Assembly (NCBI RefSeq): GCF_023159225.1
Contig: NC_063162.1
Span: 91,287,880-91,351,879, forward strand
From: Perognathus longimembris pacificus
Lineage: Eukaryota; Chordata; Mammalia; Rodentia; Heteromyidae
DNA length: 64,000 nt
Reading direction: 5' to 3'
Positions 33,366-47,254 of this stretch are shown piece by piece (position 1 is the first letter of the stretch; the number at the start of each line of letters is the position of its first letter). Both the position numbers and the translations under genes were made by a program. The notes under the pieces are model-generated. The model did not search any database. It had not been told where the DNA came from and saw only the letters and a list, made by a program, of their open reading frames with translations.

Positions 33366-34787
33366 TTGTTTGTTTCTTTCTTTCTTTATTGTCAAAGTGT
33401 GGTACAGAGGGGTTACAGATTCATATGAAAGGCAGTGAGTACATTTCTTTTTCTACTAGTTACCTCCTCCCTCATTTCCCTCTTCCCCCTTCGCCTTCCC
33501 CTCTCCCCCAAAGAGTTGTGCAGTTGGTTTACACCAAATGGTTTTATAAGTGTTGCTTTTTGAATGGTTTGTCTTTTTGTTTTTTGTCTCTCAATTTTGG
33601 TATTCCCTCTCCCTTCCCCAGTTCTAATACCCAAATAAACTATCTGGGGTACTCAGATGAGATACAGTGGTAACAGGGTACAACCACAGGAAGGGAATTC
33701 AAGAGAAACAAAACTAAACAAACCATTCAAACAAACAAACAGACAAGGAAAGAGAGAAAAAAAATGTATGAGTTCACATGATATGTTGAAAACAATTACA
33801 ACCATGGTATAACACTTGTTTCCGTAACATGGAGTTCATTTCACTTGACATCATCTTATGTGATCATATGGGTGTAGCTATTGGGGTATTTTGATCTTCT
33901 ACCATGACTAGCCTAATCATGTACTACCTATTTCCTATGAGGGACACCATAGGGTTTATGTTTCTTTGGGTCTGGGTCACTTCACTTATGATTTTTTCCA
34001 AGTCCTTCTATTTCCTTACAGATGGGGCAGTGTTGTTCCTTCTGATGAAGACATAGAATTCCATTTGTGTATATGTACCACATTTTCCTGATCCACTCAT
34101 CTACTGAGGAGCATCTCAGTTGGTTCCATGCTTTAGCAATGAAGAGTTGTGCTGCGATGCACATAGTTGTGCTGGTAGCTTTAGTGTGGTCTTGCTTGTA
34201 GTCTTTTGGATAGGTGTCCAAAATTGAGACTACTGTGTCATAGGGGAGCTCTATGATTAGCCTTCTTAGGAACCTCCACACTGCTTTCCAAAGGGGTTGA
34301 ACAATTTTGCATTCCCACCAACAATGTAGTAGGGTTCCCTTTTGGCCACATCTTCTCCAACATTTGTTATTATTGGATTTCCTGATAATGGACATTCTTA
34401 CTGGGGTGAGGTGGGATCTCAGTGTTGTTTTGATTTGCATTTCTTTTATGGCCAGTGATGTAGAGCACTTTTTCATGTGACTCTTGGCCATTCTCATTTC
34501 CTCTTCAGAGAAGTCTCTTTTTAGGTCTTTAGCCCATTTGTTGAGAGGGCTGTTGGTTCTTTGAGGTTTTGTTCTGGAGGAATTTAATTTTTTCAGTTCT
34601 GCGTAGATATGAGGCCTTTGTCCATTGTATGGGCAGTAAAGATCTTTTCCCATCTGTGGGCTTTATGTTTATCTTGGAAGCTATGTCCTTTGCCCTGCAG
34701 AAGCTCTGCAGTTTGATACAGTCCCACTTGTCCAGCCTTTCTTTGATTTGTTGCATTTCTGGGCCTTTGTTGAGGAAGTTTCTTCCA
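33366..34787 (-). mobile_element. 5'-truncated L1 with 11-bp target duplication, minus strand
   Basis: The A-rich tail (plus-strand TTGTTTGTTTCTTTCTTTC), the L1 terminus, the 3' UTR with its pyrimidine tract, then the C-terminal part of ORF2. On the minus strand this reads [13 protein letters not shown], then [18 protein letters not shown], then [10 protein letters not shown], with KWDCIKL upstream. GGTGTGGTTTT at 33355-33365 and 34788-34798 is an exact duplication, so the limits are firm. The longest open run is 223 codons (33982-34653), broken from the upstream frame by a frameshift. It contains no reverse transcriptase core and is not active. Confidence 0.93.
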
Positions 34788-35835
34788 GGTGTGGTTTTAT
34801 ATCTTCCTGTTCTCCTACTCTTCCCACAGGAAACTGCCATTCCAATCATGTTTGCTGTGAGGTCACTTGCTTGTATTTCACAGAGACAATTGTGCAGTGT
34901 TTGTCCTGTTGTGTGTATTATTTCACTTAGCATAATATCCTCCAGCTTCACCCATGCCACACACAACCAAGTTCCCTTCTTTTCCAAGTCTGGATAGTGT
35001 TCAGTTGTGTATACACACTGAATTTCTTCATCCATCCACTGGTATTACTTGGAATCAGTACTTCACTATCCGGTTCTTTGGGAATAATGCTGCAATGAAT
35101 CTGAGAGTATAGCTCTATGTTGGTATGTTGACCTCATTTTGGTGATTATATGCCTAGAAACGCAATTGTAAAATCTGATGGTAACTCTTAGGAATTTTTT
35201 TGAGGAATCTTCATAAACTTTTCTTATTATAATGGCTGTACTGTTACATTCCTACAAAGTGTACCAGGATTCCTTTTTCTCCACCAATACCTGTGTGCTA
35301 TCTTTCACTATTTTTATTTTGTTCACTGTAGTAGGGATGCTATCTTATTGTGGCTATAATTTTAATTCCATGATGAATACAGATGTGGAGAATATTTTTC
35401 ATACATTTAAAGGTCTTCTTTTGATAAATATATTTGTTCATTGGCAAATTTTTAAAGTAAATTTTTTTCCATTTAGTTGTTCCCATATACATTAGTCCAT
35501 TTTATGATGTTTCCTCTTATTCCATCAGATGTCCTTGGTTGTGAACATTATTCTGAAATAACTGTTTATTGTGATGCAAATCCACTCCCTATCTTTTCTT
35601 TTTTTATTTGTGTTTTTTTTGAATTGTCCAAGAAATCAGAACTCAGACTACTAAGATAAAGCTTTGTTCCTATCTTGCAGTAATTTTATGGTTTCAGCAC
35701 TTCCTAAGTATTTAATATATTTTGAGTTTGTTTTTGTATAGAGTGTACTTTAAAGGCCCCATTTCATTCTTCTGTAAATAGATTTCCAGTTTTTTCAACA
35801 TCATTACCTGATTAGACTGTTACTTTCTCATTATA
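34788..35835 (-). mobile_element. Older L1 (L1MA-like) ORF2 end, minus strand
   Basis: Read on the minus strand, degenerate ORF2 text appears: a RKGT/ESWYTL-like segment, DEEIQCVYTTEHYPDLEKK, then WVKLEDIMLSEI and an early 3' UTR. The right end (35690-35835) has TTTTGAGTTTGTTTTTGTATA and TTTCATTCTTCTGTAAATAG, matching the region before the EEN/FL segment of old L1. It is far more decayed than the neighbouring young L1, which inserted at or next to its 3' end. Confidence 0.75.
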
Positions 35836-35952
35836 AATATCCATATAATATATCTTATACATATTATACATTATACATATTCATGTATAATATGCAGTCA
35901 CATAAAATATATATTATATTTTACATATTATATATGTGAATATATGTATTTT
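35836..35952. repeat. AT-rich low-complexity (TATA) stretch
   Basis: Imperfect TATACATATTATACAT-type repeats. Confidence 0.85.
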
Positions 35953-37354
35953 TTTTCTTGACATCTTTCCCTCCTTGGATCAGATCTCAAAAATGCCCCT
36001 ATAAACTATTGTACTTATTATAACATTCTTTCAAAGTACAGTTACTGCTTTTTTATGGGCATATCTTATAAATAGGGACTGTTTGACAATGTACTTATTA
36101 TAAGGCATAAATCATAAAAGAAACTGATTTCAATTCCCCACATCATGGGCTCCCTGAACACAAAAAAAACAACTTGGCACAGCATTTGCTGTTTACTCAA
36201 GAGTTCTCTAGTTTCCAATCTGAAGAACTCAACAGGATTAATTATTTTCCCTTATGTTAGCCTTATAAAGAAGATGTAGAGTAATTGTTGGAATAATTAC
36301 TTAAAAGAAATGGAAGTCTCTGAAAATATGGAAACACTTTAATCTTAAATGACTCTAAAAGATGATACTTTTTATTATACATAAAACAAAAGCAAAATCT
36401 GAGGCTACTTTTTTTGTCCAAACTATTTTAAAACACTGTAATTGAAACTTAATATAAGACGAATTGTTTGAACACTTTTTGCTAAGTTTACAGCTATAGA
36501 ACCAAATGCATCAAGTACAGGAAGAATAGAAAGGGATGTTAAAAAAAAAAAGGCATTTGTCAGAAGAAAAATTCTGAAACCTGATATTTCTCACTTCCAA
36601 TTATAGAAACAGATAGAAAAAAAATGCCACAGTGAAATCTAGGAGCTGTCCTCAGCTGACAGTTTTTCTTCTATTGTTTTCTTTTACAGAAAATTGGGTT
36701 TTCTCAATAGCTAGGTAGGAGTAAAATTCTTGCATGTATGTCAGGTGGGTTTTCCCTCATTCTATGACATGATATCATTTGTGATTATCAAATTTCTTCT
36801 TCAGTCTTCATACAACAAGGCAGGACACTGGCTATTTAAAGTTAAAGGGCTAACTACTACATTTCAAATAACTTTAGAACCTGTTTGAAATGTTGAAATT
36901 ACTGGTAAGACCAAATGAAAGGTGATGAATCTGTAAAGATATAAAGATAATGCAGAAATAGGTCAATTTCTCTCATTAGTATTCTATCCTACCAAATCAG
37001 AAAACAATCATTAGGATAAAATGCAGCAGAAGCTTTATTCCTGCTTCCATTTTAACAAAAGCTTGGAATCACTCTTTATTGTAGACTTATTTATTAAAAA
37101 TTTTAAACCATACTATACTCTGTGAGCATGTGCAATTATTACTCATCTATTGAAAGGAAAATTATTTAAAACATTAGCATAAATATGTGACTTGCAAGTT
37201 AACCTGTACCTCACATCTTTTTACACGAAGGTTATAGTTTTATGAGTTACTATGTACAGCTATGGTATGTATAGTGAAACTACTTCAGTTAAGAAAAATG
37301 CATTTTGTTTAATACTTTATTTTTCTTACAGTGACAGCAAGGGAGCAAAATTCC
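35953..37354. other. Unique AT-rich sequence
   Basis: Nothing recognised. Confidence 0.45.
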
Positions 37355-37495
37355 ATGTATATACATAAATAAAGATATAGATAGATACATATATTCTATA
37401 TTATAGATACATCTATACTATATACACTATGAATACTATAGAACATATTATATATCTATATGTATGTATGTATCTATCTACCTACCTATTTATCT
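37355..37495. repeat. Imperfect TATA/GATA/CTAC low-complexity repeat
   Basis: ATAGATAGATACATATA, then TATGTATGTATCTATCTACC. Confidence 0.85.
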
Positions 37496-39024
37496 TGCTA
37501 GCCAACTAGCTACAGTTCCAAAGTGTGTAGATAAAGGCTTTCCATGGACTTACTCAGCATAATTAAACTAAACATAATTAACACAATTACATAATTAAGC
37601 TAAATCTAGCCAGTTGAAGTGAATCTGAGCTATAAGGCTTATTTAGCCTCATTATTTTTGCTTATTTTTGTTCCACTAAATCAAGATAACTATGCATTTG
37701 AGAACATCAGTACATTTCCAACCAAAATTATGGAATGAACAAACATATTGGCTCTGCTGATACCTGCCATAAAAGTTTCCTCTTAACCTTTTCTGCTTTA
37801 TCTAGCCTGACCATTTATTTGAGAATCAGCTCTTGAAAAGCTATTAAATAAGGAAGGACACGTCCCTTTTTGAAAAAGCACAGTCCTAAGGATTTAGTAA
37901 TGTAGTTCTGAGGATTAGGGGGAATTTATTAGGGTAGGAAATTATGTAGTGATTACAGCTCAGTACTGTTATAAATCATACGAAGGATTTCACAGACAGA
38001 ATCTATTTAATTCCTTAAATACCACATAGTTAAAGCTTAGGATATGCTGTTACCAGAGATTATACTATTAAAAAGATTGATAAAACCCAGTTAACCAGTA
38101 TAGAGGATTATATCGACATTGTAGAAGGTAGCCAGGTCATTCAATATTATTAAAGCCAACAGTAAGTGAAATAGAACGCAAGCAAAAGGAATATATGCAT
38201 TTTGTCTAGCTGGAAAAAATATGATGTTTTAATTCACAAGTTAGGGAGTTTATACACATACCCCTCTCATATACTTACCTTTCTGTGAACTCATTCACTA
38301 CAGTTTCACTTAGGTCTAATTGTGTTATATGAAGTCAAATTTGGATTCTAGAACAATTCTGCTTCAAGATAATTTTCAAACCTTTTAAAAAGAGTTAATG
38401 GTTTTGATGCGAGAGCTAACCTAAACAAGTGTTAACCATTAGATCTAAGATATTATAATTGACTTCTTTGGAGAAAATAAGCAAAGTTCAACAACTGTAC
38501 TTAAAAATAAATTATAAAGGAATAAAATTATGTTTAGGCCATTGGAGTCAGTTACTTCAAAACTTACCCTGTAATACATGAAAGCATTTTTTTTTGTTGT
38601 CAATTTTCAAATAATACAAGGTTGCTCATTCAATGGGGAACACAGTCAACCAAAGTTTTCTGCATCTACTTTCCTAAAATCAAAATCATCTTCATGAGCT
38701 TGAGCATTCAGAAGGTTTACATTTTAAATATACAATACACATTCACCTATCACTAGTATGTAAATGAGAAAAAATCCAGTTTCCCTCTTGAAAAATAGCA
38801 AGATGTTCAATTATAGGAATTCCCACAAAACCCTGAGACTTACCACTGGCCTCGAGAAGGCAGTAGCCAGAAGAGAATGTGGCTGACAGGGGAGTGTGGT
38901 CCTCAATTTCAGTTCCATGCTGGGTGATCACAGGGCACGAGGTGAGTCCTATTTATTGAGTAATACATCCACTTTGGATTTTTCTTCCGTTCTATGCCTA
39001 TGATTTGTTTGTTACAATAAAAAC
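37496..39024. other. Unique sequence
   Basis: No gene or repeat is recognised. A splice-like CTTACCACTGGCC lies near 38838-38850, within a moderately GC-rich patch (38800-38950), but no exon can be supported. Confidence 0.4.
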
Positions 39025-39034
39025 TAATGTAGAA

Positions 39035-39246
39035 GGGCTGGGAATGTAGCATAGCTGTAGAGTACTTACCTAGCATGCATGAATCCCTGGGTTCAATTCC
39101 TCAGCACCACATAAACAGAAAAAGGCCAGGAAGTGGTGCTGTGGCTCAAGAGGTAGAGTGCTAGCCTTGAGCAATAAATAAAAAAAGAAGCCAGGGACAG
39201 TGCTTCCGCCCTGAGTCGAAGCTCCAGGACTGGCAAAAAATAAAAT
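39035..39246 (+). mobile_element. IDL-Geo-type dimeric SINE
   Basis: GGGCTGGGAATGTAGCATAG head with a GGTTCAATTCC B box, and Geo module AAGTGGTGCTGTGGCTCAAG. TAATGTAGAA occurs at 39025-39034 and 39247-39256, the target duplication. Confidence 0.92.
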
Positions 39247-39256
39247 TAATGTAGAA

Positions 39257-39690
39257 AAGGATCTTGCAGAAAAATAGGAAATTAAAAAAACATGACCCAG
39301 GGTATCTGGTCTCACCTAAAATTGACATGATAACTTCCTAAGAACACTAATATTGCTGATTTTTGCCTACTTGTATGTGAGAATATTGTGAGTATTATGT
39401 ACAATACTTCAGAGTCCCTTAAAGCAACTTCTATAAAATTTACTCCAATATGTTTATAACAGCTGACTTCATCATCACATGTCATGCCTTTTCACCTTCC
39501 ATATTATGAATGAAATCATGATTGTTCGATTTATTTTAATATCTTTACACCAACCATCAAATATCTCCCAAATCAAGATAGGTGTTTCTACATTTCCTCT
39601 TAAGCAAGGAGCTGACTACTCACTGAATATTGACACTTCTTTTTTTGTTTTTGTTTTTGTTTTACAGCCCGCATATGTTCAATATTTTAT
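39257..39690. other. Unique sequence
   Basis: Nothing recognised. Confidence 0.45.
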
Positions 39691-39692
39691 TT

Positions 39693-39776
39693 TGTTTTTT
39701 CTTAGCACTAGTAATGGAACCTAGGACATTACACATGTTTGGCAAGCACTCTACCATTTTGAGCTACCCCCTCATC
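39693..39776 (-). mobile_element. ID-like SINE, minus strand
   Basis: TTTTTTCTTAGCACTAGTAATGG, CCTAGGACATTACACATG, TTTGGCAAGCACTCTACC is a reversed ID element, diverged. Confidence 0.65.
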
Positions 39777-40110
39777 ATTTCTCTTTCTATTTTTACTTTT
39801 TTAAGTTTTTCATCTTCATTTGTGTTATCATAATATAAAGGTGATGTACCAAGGAGTTATCATTTCATAAATCAGGTAATGAGTTTATATATATATATAT
39901 ATGATAATGTCACCCTTTTCTTGCTTTCTCCATTTTTCACTCCCATCCCTGCCTACAAGTTTCAGAGTTCATTTTCAACATAGTGTTTACTGAGTTCCAC
40001 AGCTGCATTTGTTTACCCTTTGTCCTTCCATTTCCATGTGTTCTCCCACTCCAAAGGCAGATAAAAGAACAAACAAGACAAAAGGAAAAGAAAGAAAAAA
40101 TCATCTTGTT
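39777..40110 (-). mobile_element. L1 3' UTR fragment, minus strand
   Basis: TATAAAGGTGATGTACCAAGG, AGTTATCATTTCATAAATC, then pyrimidine-rich TTCTCCATTTTTCACTCCC and TTTACCCTTTGTCCTTCC. This is the reversed L1 terminus and 3' UTR in an older variant, with a short TA microsatellite at 39887-39902. Confidence 0.65.
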
Positions 40111-41736
<1,626 letters not shown>

Positions 41737-41840
41737 GTTGTTATCCTGTGTCAGCTCCTGGGCTTCACAACTGCTTCCTGTTGTGTTGTCTCTCCCTTCT
41801 TTTCCAATCCATTCTCCATACAGCAGATGAGATCTTTTTT
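41737..41840 (-). other. Probable 5' UTR remnant of the POMK copy
   Basis: This sequence lies directly upstream of the POMK start on the minus strand. It is moderately GC-rich and purine-rich (AAGAAGGGAGAGACAAC). It is likely part of the same retrocopied transcript; the upstream limit is not visible. Confidence 0.35.
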
Positions 41841-43207
41841 CTGGAAGCCTGGACTAGTCCTGGCTAGCACATCCCTATTGACACTTCTAATCGATACTAA
41901 TTTTTATATGTCCTTAGTACCAAGAGTGTACCAAATTCAAAACATATTCAAAAGTAAACATTCACTACTCTATCAGACATATAATATTCAATCAGAATAC
42001 TTTTTCTTGGAGTTTGCAAGATACTCATACAGATGGAGAAATAAAGTGACCGAAGGAGCTCCATCCCCTTTAACACTATAATGCTATTATCTAGGCTACA
42101 AATATTACCTTCACACTCTGTCTTTGTGTCACCGAAGAGGGAAATCAAGGGTTGCTTATTTTAACCACAACTATTTCTGGTACCTGTTACTGGCAAGGAG
42201 GCAGTTCCTTCCTAACAAGGTATACAAAACCCCAAGGGTTCCTCTAAACTCATTCTCTGTCCTTTTCAACTTACCTAATAGCCAATTAATCATCATGTCC
42301 TGTCAGTTTAATTTCTTAAATTGATTTCACAATCACCCTTCTCTATGTCGCTACTTTGATTGATCTAGTTCAAACACAACTCAGCTGTCAGGACACCACC
42401 ATTGCAGCAGGCTAGATCATCTGTTTCCCATCTCACAGCCCTATGATGTGCCTGCCATCCACCCTGCTTCATTCCTTCTGCACTGTTCCCTGAAACATCA
42501 ACAGAATCTTCTCTTCTTCCAGTCAAGTTCAGTCAACTTCAGTGGCTAATTTCTGACAAGGTGGTCTTACTTTCCCAGGTGACTAATTATTATCCTTATC
42601 TCTTAGGCTTCTGCTGCAAAAATATCTGAAACCTAGTTATTTCTTGAATTTACTTGACATGCCTGCCAGTGCTATTTATTTTTTGAGGCTATGTATGCCT
42701 CATCTCAGTTCACTGACTATAAGACATGTATTCATGAATGGAAAACCTTGAAGATTTTCGATTCTCATTTCTAAAACACAATCTCCAGTCTCTAACTGCA
42801 TATGATACATTACAGTATATATTATACACAATTTTATTGTTGTAAATCACACTACATCCTTATAGTGTATTATTTATTTAAAAAATCTGTATTTCCTTTC
42901 CTGAGAAGTCAAAAGGTAACTCAAAGGCAAGCAGAATGTGTTGATTTTTTTGTACCTACAATTTCTGGTTCAAAGTGTGGGAAATACTTATTCCAGACTC
43001 TGGGGAGCTATGAAAAAATTTGGGCTTAATTTCAATCCTTTATGGAGGCCCTGTATAGATATTGTTACAAGTCAAATAACTCTTCAGGGGAGAAGGTGTC
43101 ATGGATCATCTTAATTGAAGCCAAAAATTATCATCTTGCACATTACATGAGATTTGCAAACCTGCTTCTGAGTTGAAGCTGGTTGGACACAGACCAAACT
43201 TCAGAGG
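41841..43207. other. Unique sequence
   Basis: No gene or repeat is recognised. Confidence 0.45.
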
Positions 43208-43458
43208 CTGGAAAAGAAGGAGAAGATAGTGGTAGCAAGACACGGGAACTACTGTGATATTGTGAGTAAAAGCAGAAACACTGACTAACCTTGGCAAGAA
43301 TACAGCAAAGTCTTATTAGAGTTTAGTATGTCCCAAGTCTGGGAAAAAGAAAAAAATAATGATAGAAGGAAGCAAGGACCACCATGACACTGCGAGTGAT
43401 GCAACACTGACTCACTTTTGCAAGAAAGACAAAAATTTCATTATGAATTAATGTTTGC
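43208..43458. repeat. Diverged tandem duplication, two units of about 130 and 120 bp
   Basis: Unit 1 (43208-43338) and unit 2 (43339-43458) align in order: CTGGAAAAGAAGGAG / CTGGGAAAAAGAAAA, then ACTGTGATATTGTGAGT / CATGACACTGCGAGT, AACACTGACTAAC / AACACTGACTCAC, TTGGCAAGAA / TTTGCAAGAA, and TAGTATG / TTAATGTTTG. It is an ancient duplication, or two copies of an unrecognised repeat. Confidence 0.6.
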
Positions 43459-43494
43459 CACCTATCTCCAGGCTTGATTACAAATAATTTATAG

Positions 43495-43665
43495 ACATAT
43501 ATATTATGTATAAATATATAATATTTTTATAGTATATGTATTGTGTTATATGTTATATATTTATTATTATATATTTTAATATTATGATATATCTATTGTA
43601 TCCTTATATATAATATATAAATATATAATATATGTATAAATATGTTTTTATAATATATAGTATCT
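43495..43665. repeat. AT-rich low-complexity repeat
   Basis: Imperfect TATATAATATTTTTATAG and ATAAATATATAATATA runs. Confidence 0.85.
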
Positions 43666-45175
43666 TATTCATGGGCTCATGTCTTTTTCCATATAATTTT
43701 GTAATGGTTATTATAGAAGGAAAATACATAGTTTTATTTTATTATTCAAATGAAGCAATGCTAGCTACCCAGAATTGGATATGATTCAATGTCTTTGATG
43801 TTTAGAAAATGTTGAAATGAAATTTCCTACTGTTTTGAAATAGTTGGACTCCTCAGATGCACTGTTTTATTATTTGAAGATGAAGAGTAAAACTATATTG
43901 TATCAAAATCTTTGACATTCATCTTTGCTATTTGGTTGTTAGTAGAGAGTCAAACTTTTTTCTAAATACTTGATTTATGAGTATTATTTACCTTTTTTGT
44001 TCTAATCTATTATACCCACCAGCAGAGGAGCCAAAAATAATGCATTATTTCAACAGTATTCATTTATGCAATATATATGCTAAATTATAAAACAAAAATG
44101 GGTTAAAATGAAATTGTGCTCAACAAAGAACTTTACTGACTAGTCTATTTATTATTTAGCTCTTGCTACATTGCTGTAGCTGAATTTACTCCAGGCTGCT
44201 CACATACATTATTTTCTAAATAAATTAGATATTTTAGGATGATCAAAAGTTCCAAGCCAATTTGGGCTATGAAGTCAGACACTGTCTCAAAAAAATGAAA
44301 ATAGAAATAAAAATTGATAAAAATATAAAAAATATGTTAGAGATTACATCTATTACAATCTATAATATATTTGCTGTACATGACCCAATTTTCAGAAGCA
44401 TTAAAATTAATAGTACAAGAAAAGTAGTGTTCATTAGTTACAAAAGAATTGGTAATCTAAAGATAAGGAAGGAGAGACTTACTTCATTTTGTGTATAACA
44501 CTGCAGTTTCCAGCTGAATTTTAAGTAACTTTCTCAAGACTATAAGCCAAGTATATAATGTGGATAGGACTCATAATGGATTGACTGGCCATGAGGTCTC
44601 CAGATCAAATACTTTTTTCCTGCACTATATCCAGTAGACAGGAGATTGACATTTAGCAAAGCGTGTTGAATTACATTTAAAATCTACAGAGAACAAAGCC
44701 CAAGGTGATATATCATGTGGAGTTGACATTGTAATAAAAAGAACAATGAGTAAATGTAATAGTCAAGTAGGATATCCAATGTAGAAGAGTATACATGCAA
44801 TGGGAGGGGGGAGGGTGATCAATGCCTGAGGGAGACTGAAATGTTTGGGAACTGGTGTTTCTAACCTGGTTCAAACTTGTTAGATTAAAGTTCTAATACT
44901 CTCATCAGTAAAAGAGAATCTAGCTGGCAGGATGGATACCCCTGAGAAGGAAATACATCAAACTGGAACATTTGCTCTTCTCTGTTCTAGAATTTCCCAG
45001 TTTTCAGATTTGAACCATAAGTTCTTTTGAACCTCAAATATCTGATTTTGATTTGTATTTATTTTCTTTATAGTCAAAGGATGTTGGACACATCTTCCTG
45101 TGATTATCTGTCATCTTTCTATGTTGTTTGGTAAGCCATTCCTCTTACATGCCTTGACCAAAATGTTTGTCTTTT
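43666..45175. other. Unique AT-rich sequence with a B1-like scrap at 44236-44312
   Basis: GCCAATTTGGGCTATGAAGTC, GACACTGTCTCAAAAAAATG resembles the right half of a B1 element. The rest is unassigned. Confidence 0.45.
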
Positions 45176-45255
45176 TAAAAATTGATTTAAATTTTATTTT
45201 ATTATAAGAGTGATGTCAGAGGGGTTACAGTTACATAAGTAGGGTATATTTCCTG
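45176..45255 (-). mobile_element. Short L1 3' end, minus strand
   Basis: TTTTATTTTATTATAAGAGTG, ATGTCAGAGGGGTTACAG is the reversed L1 terminus, truncated after about 75 bp. Confidence 0.65.
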
Positions 45256-45284
45256 TTAAACATTGTTATCTCATCACTTGTTTT

Positions 45285-45600
45285 TGTTTCTGTTGTATTT
45301 ATTGGTACCAGGGTCTGTACTTGGGGTATCACAATCTGGGGTGGCACTTGACTCCCCATCCCCATCCTCAACCTTATTTTTCACTGGTTATTTTAGAATA
45401 GGGTCTGCCTTCTCATAGCAGGGTATTCCAGGGCCACAAACCACCTACTTAAGACTTCTGTGTAAATGCTGGGAACACAGGCAGGCACCCCCATATATGA
45501 GTCTCATGGACTTTCCTGCCCAGGCTGTCCTGGACCCAGGATCCTTCCATTCTCAGTCTCTGAAGTAGATAGAAATCTGGCATGAGCAGCACCTGTCCAG
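45285..45600 (-). mobile_element. Degraded composite of 7SL/Geo-type SINE sequence, minus strand
   Basis: TATTGGTACCAGGGTCTG at the left, then GCTGGGAACACAGGCAGGCA. A second head block follows (AGTCTCATGGACTTTCC, CCAGGCTGTCCTGGACCC, CAGTCTCTGAAGTAG). Probably two overlapping old SINEs; exact limits are unclear. Confidence 0.45.
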
Positions 45601-45621
45601 ATTTTGTCCATTTAAAATTGT

Positions 45622-46078
45622 GTTGTTTTCCAGAGTGGCTGGACATGCTTATATTCTCACCAACAATGAAGTAGGGTTCCATTTTGGCCACATCCCCTCC
45701 AACATTTGTTATTGTTAGTTTTCTTGATAATGGACATTCTTACTGGGGTGAGATGGAATCTCAATGTTGTTTTGATTTGCATTTCTTTTATGGCCAGTGA
45801 TATAGAGGACTTTTTCATATGTCTCTTGGCCATTCTCATTTCCTGTTCAGAGAAGTCTCTTTTTAGGTCTTTAGCCCTTTTGTTGAGAGGGCTGTTGGTT
45901 CTTTGAGGTTTTGCTCTGGAGGAATTTAATTTTTCAGTTCTGTATATATTTTAGATATGAGGCCTCTGTCTGTTGTATGGCCGGTAAAGATCTTTTCCCA
46001 ATCTGTGGGCTGTTTATCTTGCAAGCTATGTCCTTTGCCCTGCAGAAGCTCTGCAGTGTGATGCAGTCCCATTTGTCT
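45622..46078 (-). mobile_element. L1: inverted 5' segment (ORF2)
   Basis: The minus strand reads ORF2 from the SFC/LQKLC region through [19 protein letters not shown] to CWWE and the CCAGAG edge. It joins plus-strand L1 at 46079 (TACCCAAAAGATTACAAAC). In element order the plus part resumes about 75 bp further on, so this is the 5' inverted part of one insertion (twin priming), the third such case in the window. Confidence 0.85.
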
Positions 46079-46885
46079 ACCCAAAAGATTACAAACAAGA
46101 ACAAACTAAAGCCACCAGCACAACAATGTTCATCGCATCACAATTTGTTATAGCTAAAATATGGAGCCAACCCAGATGCCCCTCAGTAGACAAATGGATC
46201 AGGAAAATGTGGTACATATACACAATGGAATTTTATGCCTCTATCAGAAAGAATGACATTGCCCCATTTGTAAGGAAATGGAAGAACTTGGAAAAAAATT
46301 ACACTAAGTGAAGTGAGCCAGACCCAAAGAAACATGACTCTATGGTCTTCCTCATAGGGAATAATTAGCACAGATTTAGGCTAGTCACAGCAGAGGATCA
46401 CAAGAGCCCACAAGCTATACCCCTATGAACACATAATATGATGCTAAGTGAAATGAATGCTATTTTATGGAAAATAGTGTTATAGCACTGTTGTAATTAC
46501 TTTCAACATGCCATGTGAAACTGCAGATTCTTTTGTTGATCTGCTTGTATCCCCTTCCTGAGGTTGTATCTGTGCTATCACTGTATCTCATCTGAGTACC
46601 TTAGATACTGTATATACTGGTATTAAAACTAGGGAAGTGAAAGGGAATATCAAAATCGAAAGACAAAGGATAAAAAGACCAACGACTCCAAAAGCAATAT
46701 TTGCCAAACCATTTGGTATAAACCAACTGAACAACTCTTGAGGGGAGAGAGAAAGGGAGAAAGGAAAGGGGGAGTGAGGGAGGAGGTAAAAATAGTACAA
46801 GAAATGTGCCCATGGCCTTACATATGAAACTGTAACCCCTCTGAACATCATTTTAACAATAAATAAGTAATTATTATTTTAAAAA
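46079..46885 (+). mobile_element. L1: 3' segment (ORF2 end plus 3' UTR)
   Basis: AAGCCACCAGCACAACAATG, then codons for [18 protein letters not shown] and KEMEELGK, the 3' UTR with its purine tract (46738-46795), and the terminus ATGAAACTGTAACCCCTCTG and an AATAAATAAG tail. Nearly the same subfamily as 2470 and 55970. Confidence 0.9.
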
Positions 46886-46929
46886 ATTAAAATTATTTGG
46901 TTCAGTTTTTAACTCCCATTTCCTATAGG

Positions 46930-47155
46930 GAGCAGCAAGTTTTCTTCTTCTCTGTCTTTCTCTGTGTCTCTGTCTCTGTGTCTCTCTCTGCCTGCCTCTC
47001 TCCCTCCCATCCTTTCTCTCCCTCCCTCCTTCCCTCTCTCTCATTCCCTTGCTCATTCTTTCTCTTGCTCTCCTCCTCTCTCTACTCTCTCTTTCCCTCT
47101 CTCACTCTCCCTCTCTTGCTCTGCTCTCTCCCTCTCCCTGCTCTCTCCATCCACT
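46930..47155. repeat. (TC)n/CCCT polypyrimidine tract
   Basis: More than 200 bp of TCTCTC, TCCCTCCC and TTCTCTC variants. The long open frames here are artefacts of this composition. Confidence 0.95.
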
Positions 47156-47194
47156 CCTGGAGAGGAGAGTTGCAGTTGTGGAAGAGCTTTTTAA

Positions 47195-47196
<2 letters not shown>

Positions 47197-47253
<57 letters not shown>
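47197..47253. repeat. (CA)n microsatellite
   Basis: An uninterrupted CA repeat of about 28 units. Confidence 0.97.
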
Positions 47254-47254
<1 letters not shown>

